Positions 5,165 to 5,338 of a stretch of DNA of 5,338 nucleotides are shown in pieces. The stretch lies in the NCBI GenBank assembly GCA_030037185.1, contig JASHRR010000594.1, forward strand, positions 1 to 5,338. Direction: 5' to 3'. This DNA comes from Xanthobacteraceae bacterium (lineage in GTDB: Bacteria; Pseudomonadota; Alphaproteobacteria; Rhizobiales; Xanthobacteraceae). The stretch's first letter is position 1; every line of letters starts with the position of its first letter. The translations under genes and the position numbers were made by a program. Below the pieces are notes generated by a model that was not told the DNA's origin, did not search any database, and saw only the letters and a list, made by a program, of their open reading frames with translations.

Positions 5165-5338
5165 TCATTCGGATAATTTATACATCGTCGTCACCGTCCT
5201 GCCGTCGTCGGAGGTCTCGCTTGTACCGGCTGGCACACGAGACGACTCCGCGACGAGCATCCGCAGAATGACTCCGCTCGTCACTCCGCCAGCCAGCCAA
5301 GGCGGTGCCGTATCAAATGCATTGTTGCGGGGGATGGG
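5165..5338 (-). CDS. Possible 3' end of a gene cut by the window edge
   Basis: A minus-strand frame stays open for 57 codons from the window edge to a TGA at 5167-5165, while the other two minus frames stop early. Codon third positions are mostly G or C, compatible with coding in a GC-rich genome. The readable end includes W-L-A-G-G-V-T-S-G-V-I-L-R-M and finishes M-Y-K-L-S-E. I recognise no family. No start is visible inside the window apart from internal ATG/GTG codons without ribosome binding sites, so any gene would begin to the right. Confidence 0.3.
   Translation of the reverse strand, partial: PIPRNNAFDTAPPWLAGGVTSGVILRMLVAESSRVPAGTSETSDDGRTVTTMYKLSE

Overview
The window looks like chromosomal DNA from an alphaproteobacterium of the Hyphomicrobiales, most likely the Bradyrhizobium / Rhodopseudomonas / Xanthobacteraceae neighbourhood. 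This rests on the high GC content, the gene order radA - cvpA - purF - SDR, the sequence style of PurF and the SDR protein, and a DUF4168 protein preceded by an EcfG-like promoter. The genus assignment is inference from remembered relatives, not a search result.

Left part (1-858). The first ~148 bases are unassigned. They join abruptly to the last 111 codons of radA (DNA repair ATPase), so only the C-terminal Lon-like portion of RadA is visible and the expected upstream part is not there. A hairpin with a T-run lies about 100 bp after the radA stop. The rest of this 371-base gap holds only a weak promoter candidate for cvpA.

Central part (859-3888, + strand). cvpA encodes a four-helix inner-membrane protein. 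After a 229-base leader rich in GTTGCA/TGCAAC motifs comes purF, the amidophosphoribosyltransferase that commits PRPP to purine synthesis. Its best start is the ATG at 1619, behind a strong Shine-Dalgarno. An SDR-family oxidoreductase gene overlaps the purF stop by 4 bases, with a TTG start, and is probably translationally coupled to it.

Right part (3889-5338, - strand genes). A 454-base gap without a convincing gene separates the purF-SDR unit from a convergent pair: an exported DUF4168 protein (first in transcription) and a 96-residue protein of unknown function. The DUF4168 gene has a candidate EcfG (general stress response) promoter. At the right edge a 57-codon open frame on the minus strand may be the 3' end of another gene.

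No rRNA, tRNA, CRISPR array or complete insertion sequence was seen, and no clearly new multi-gene system. The best leads are the radA breakpoint, the phased repeats and alternative hairpins in the purF leader, and the putative stress-regulated DUF4168 operon.
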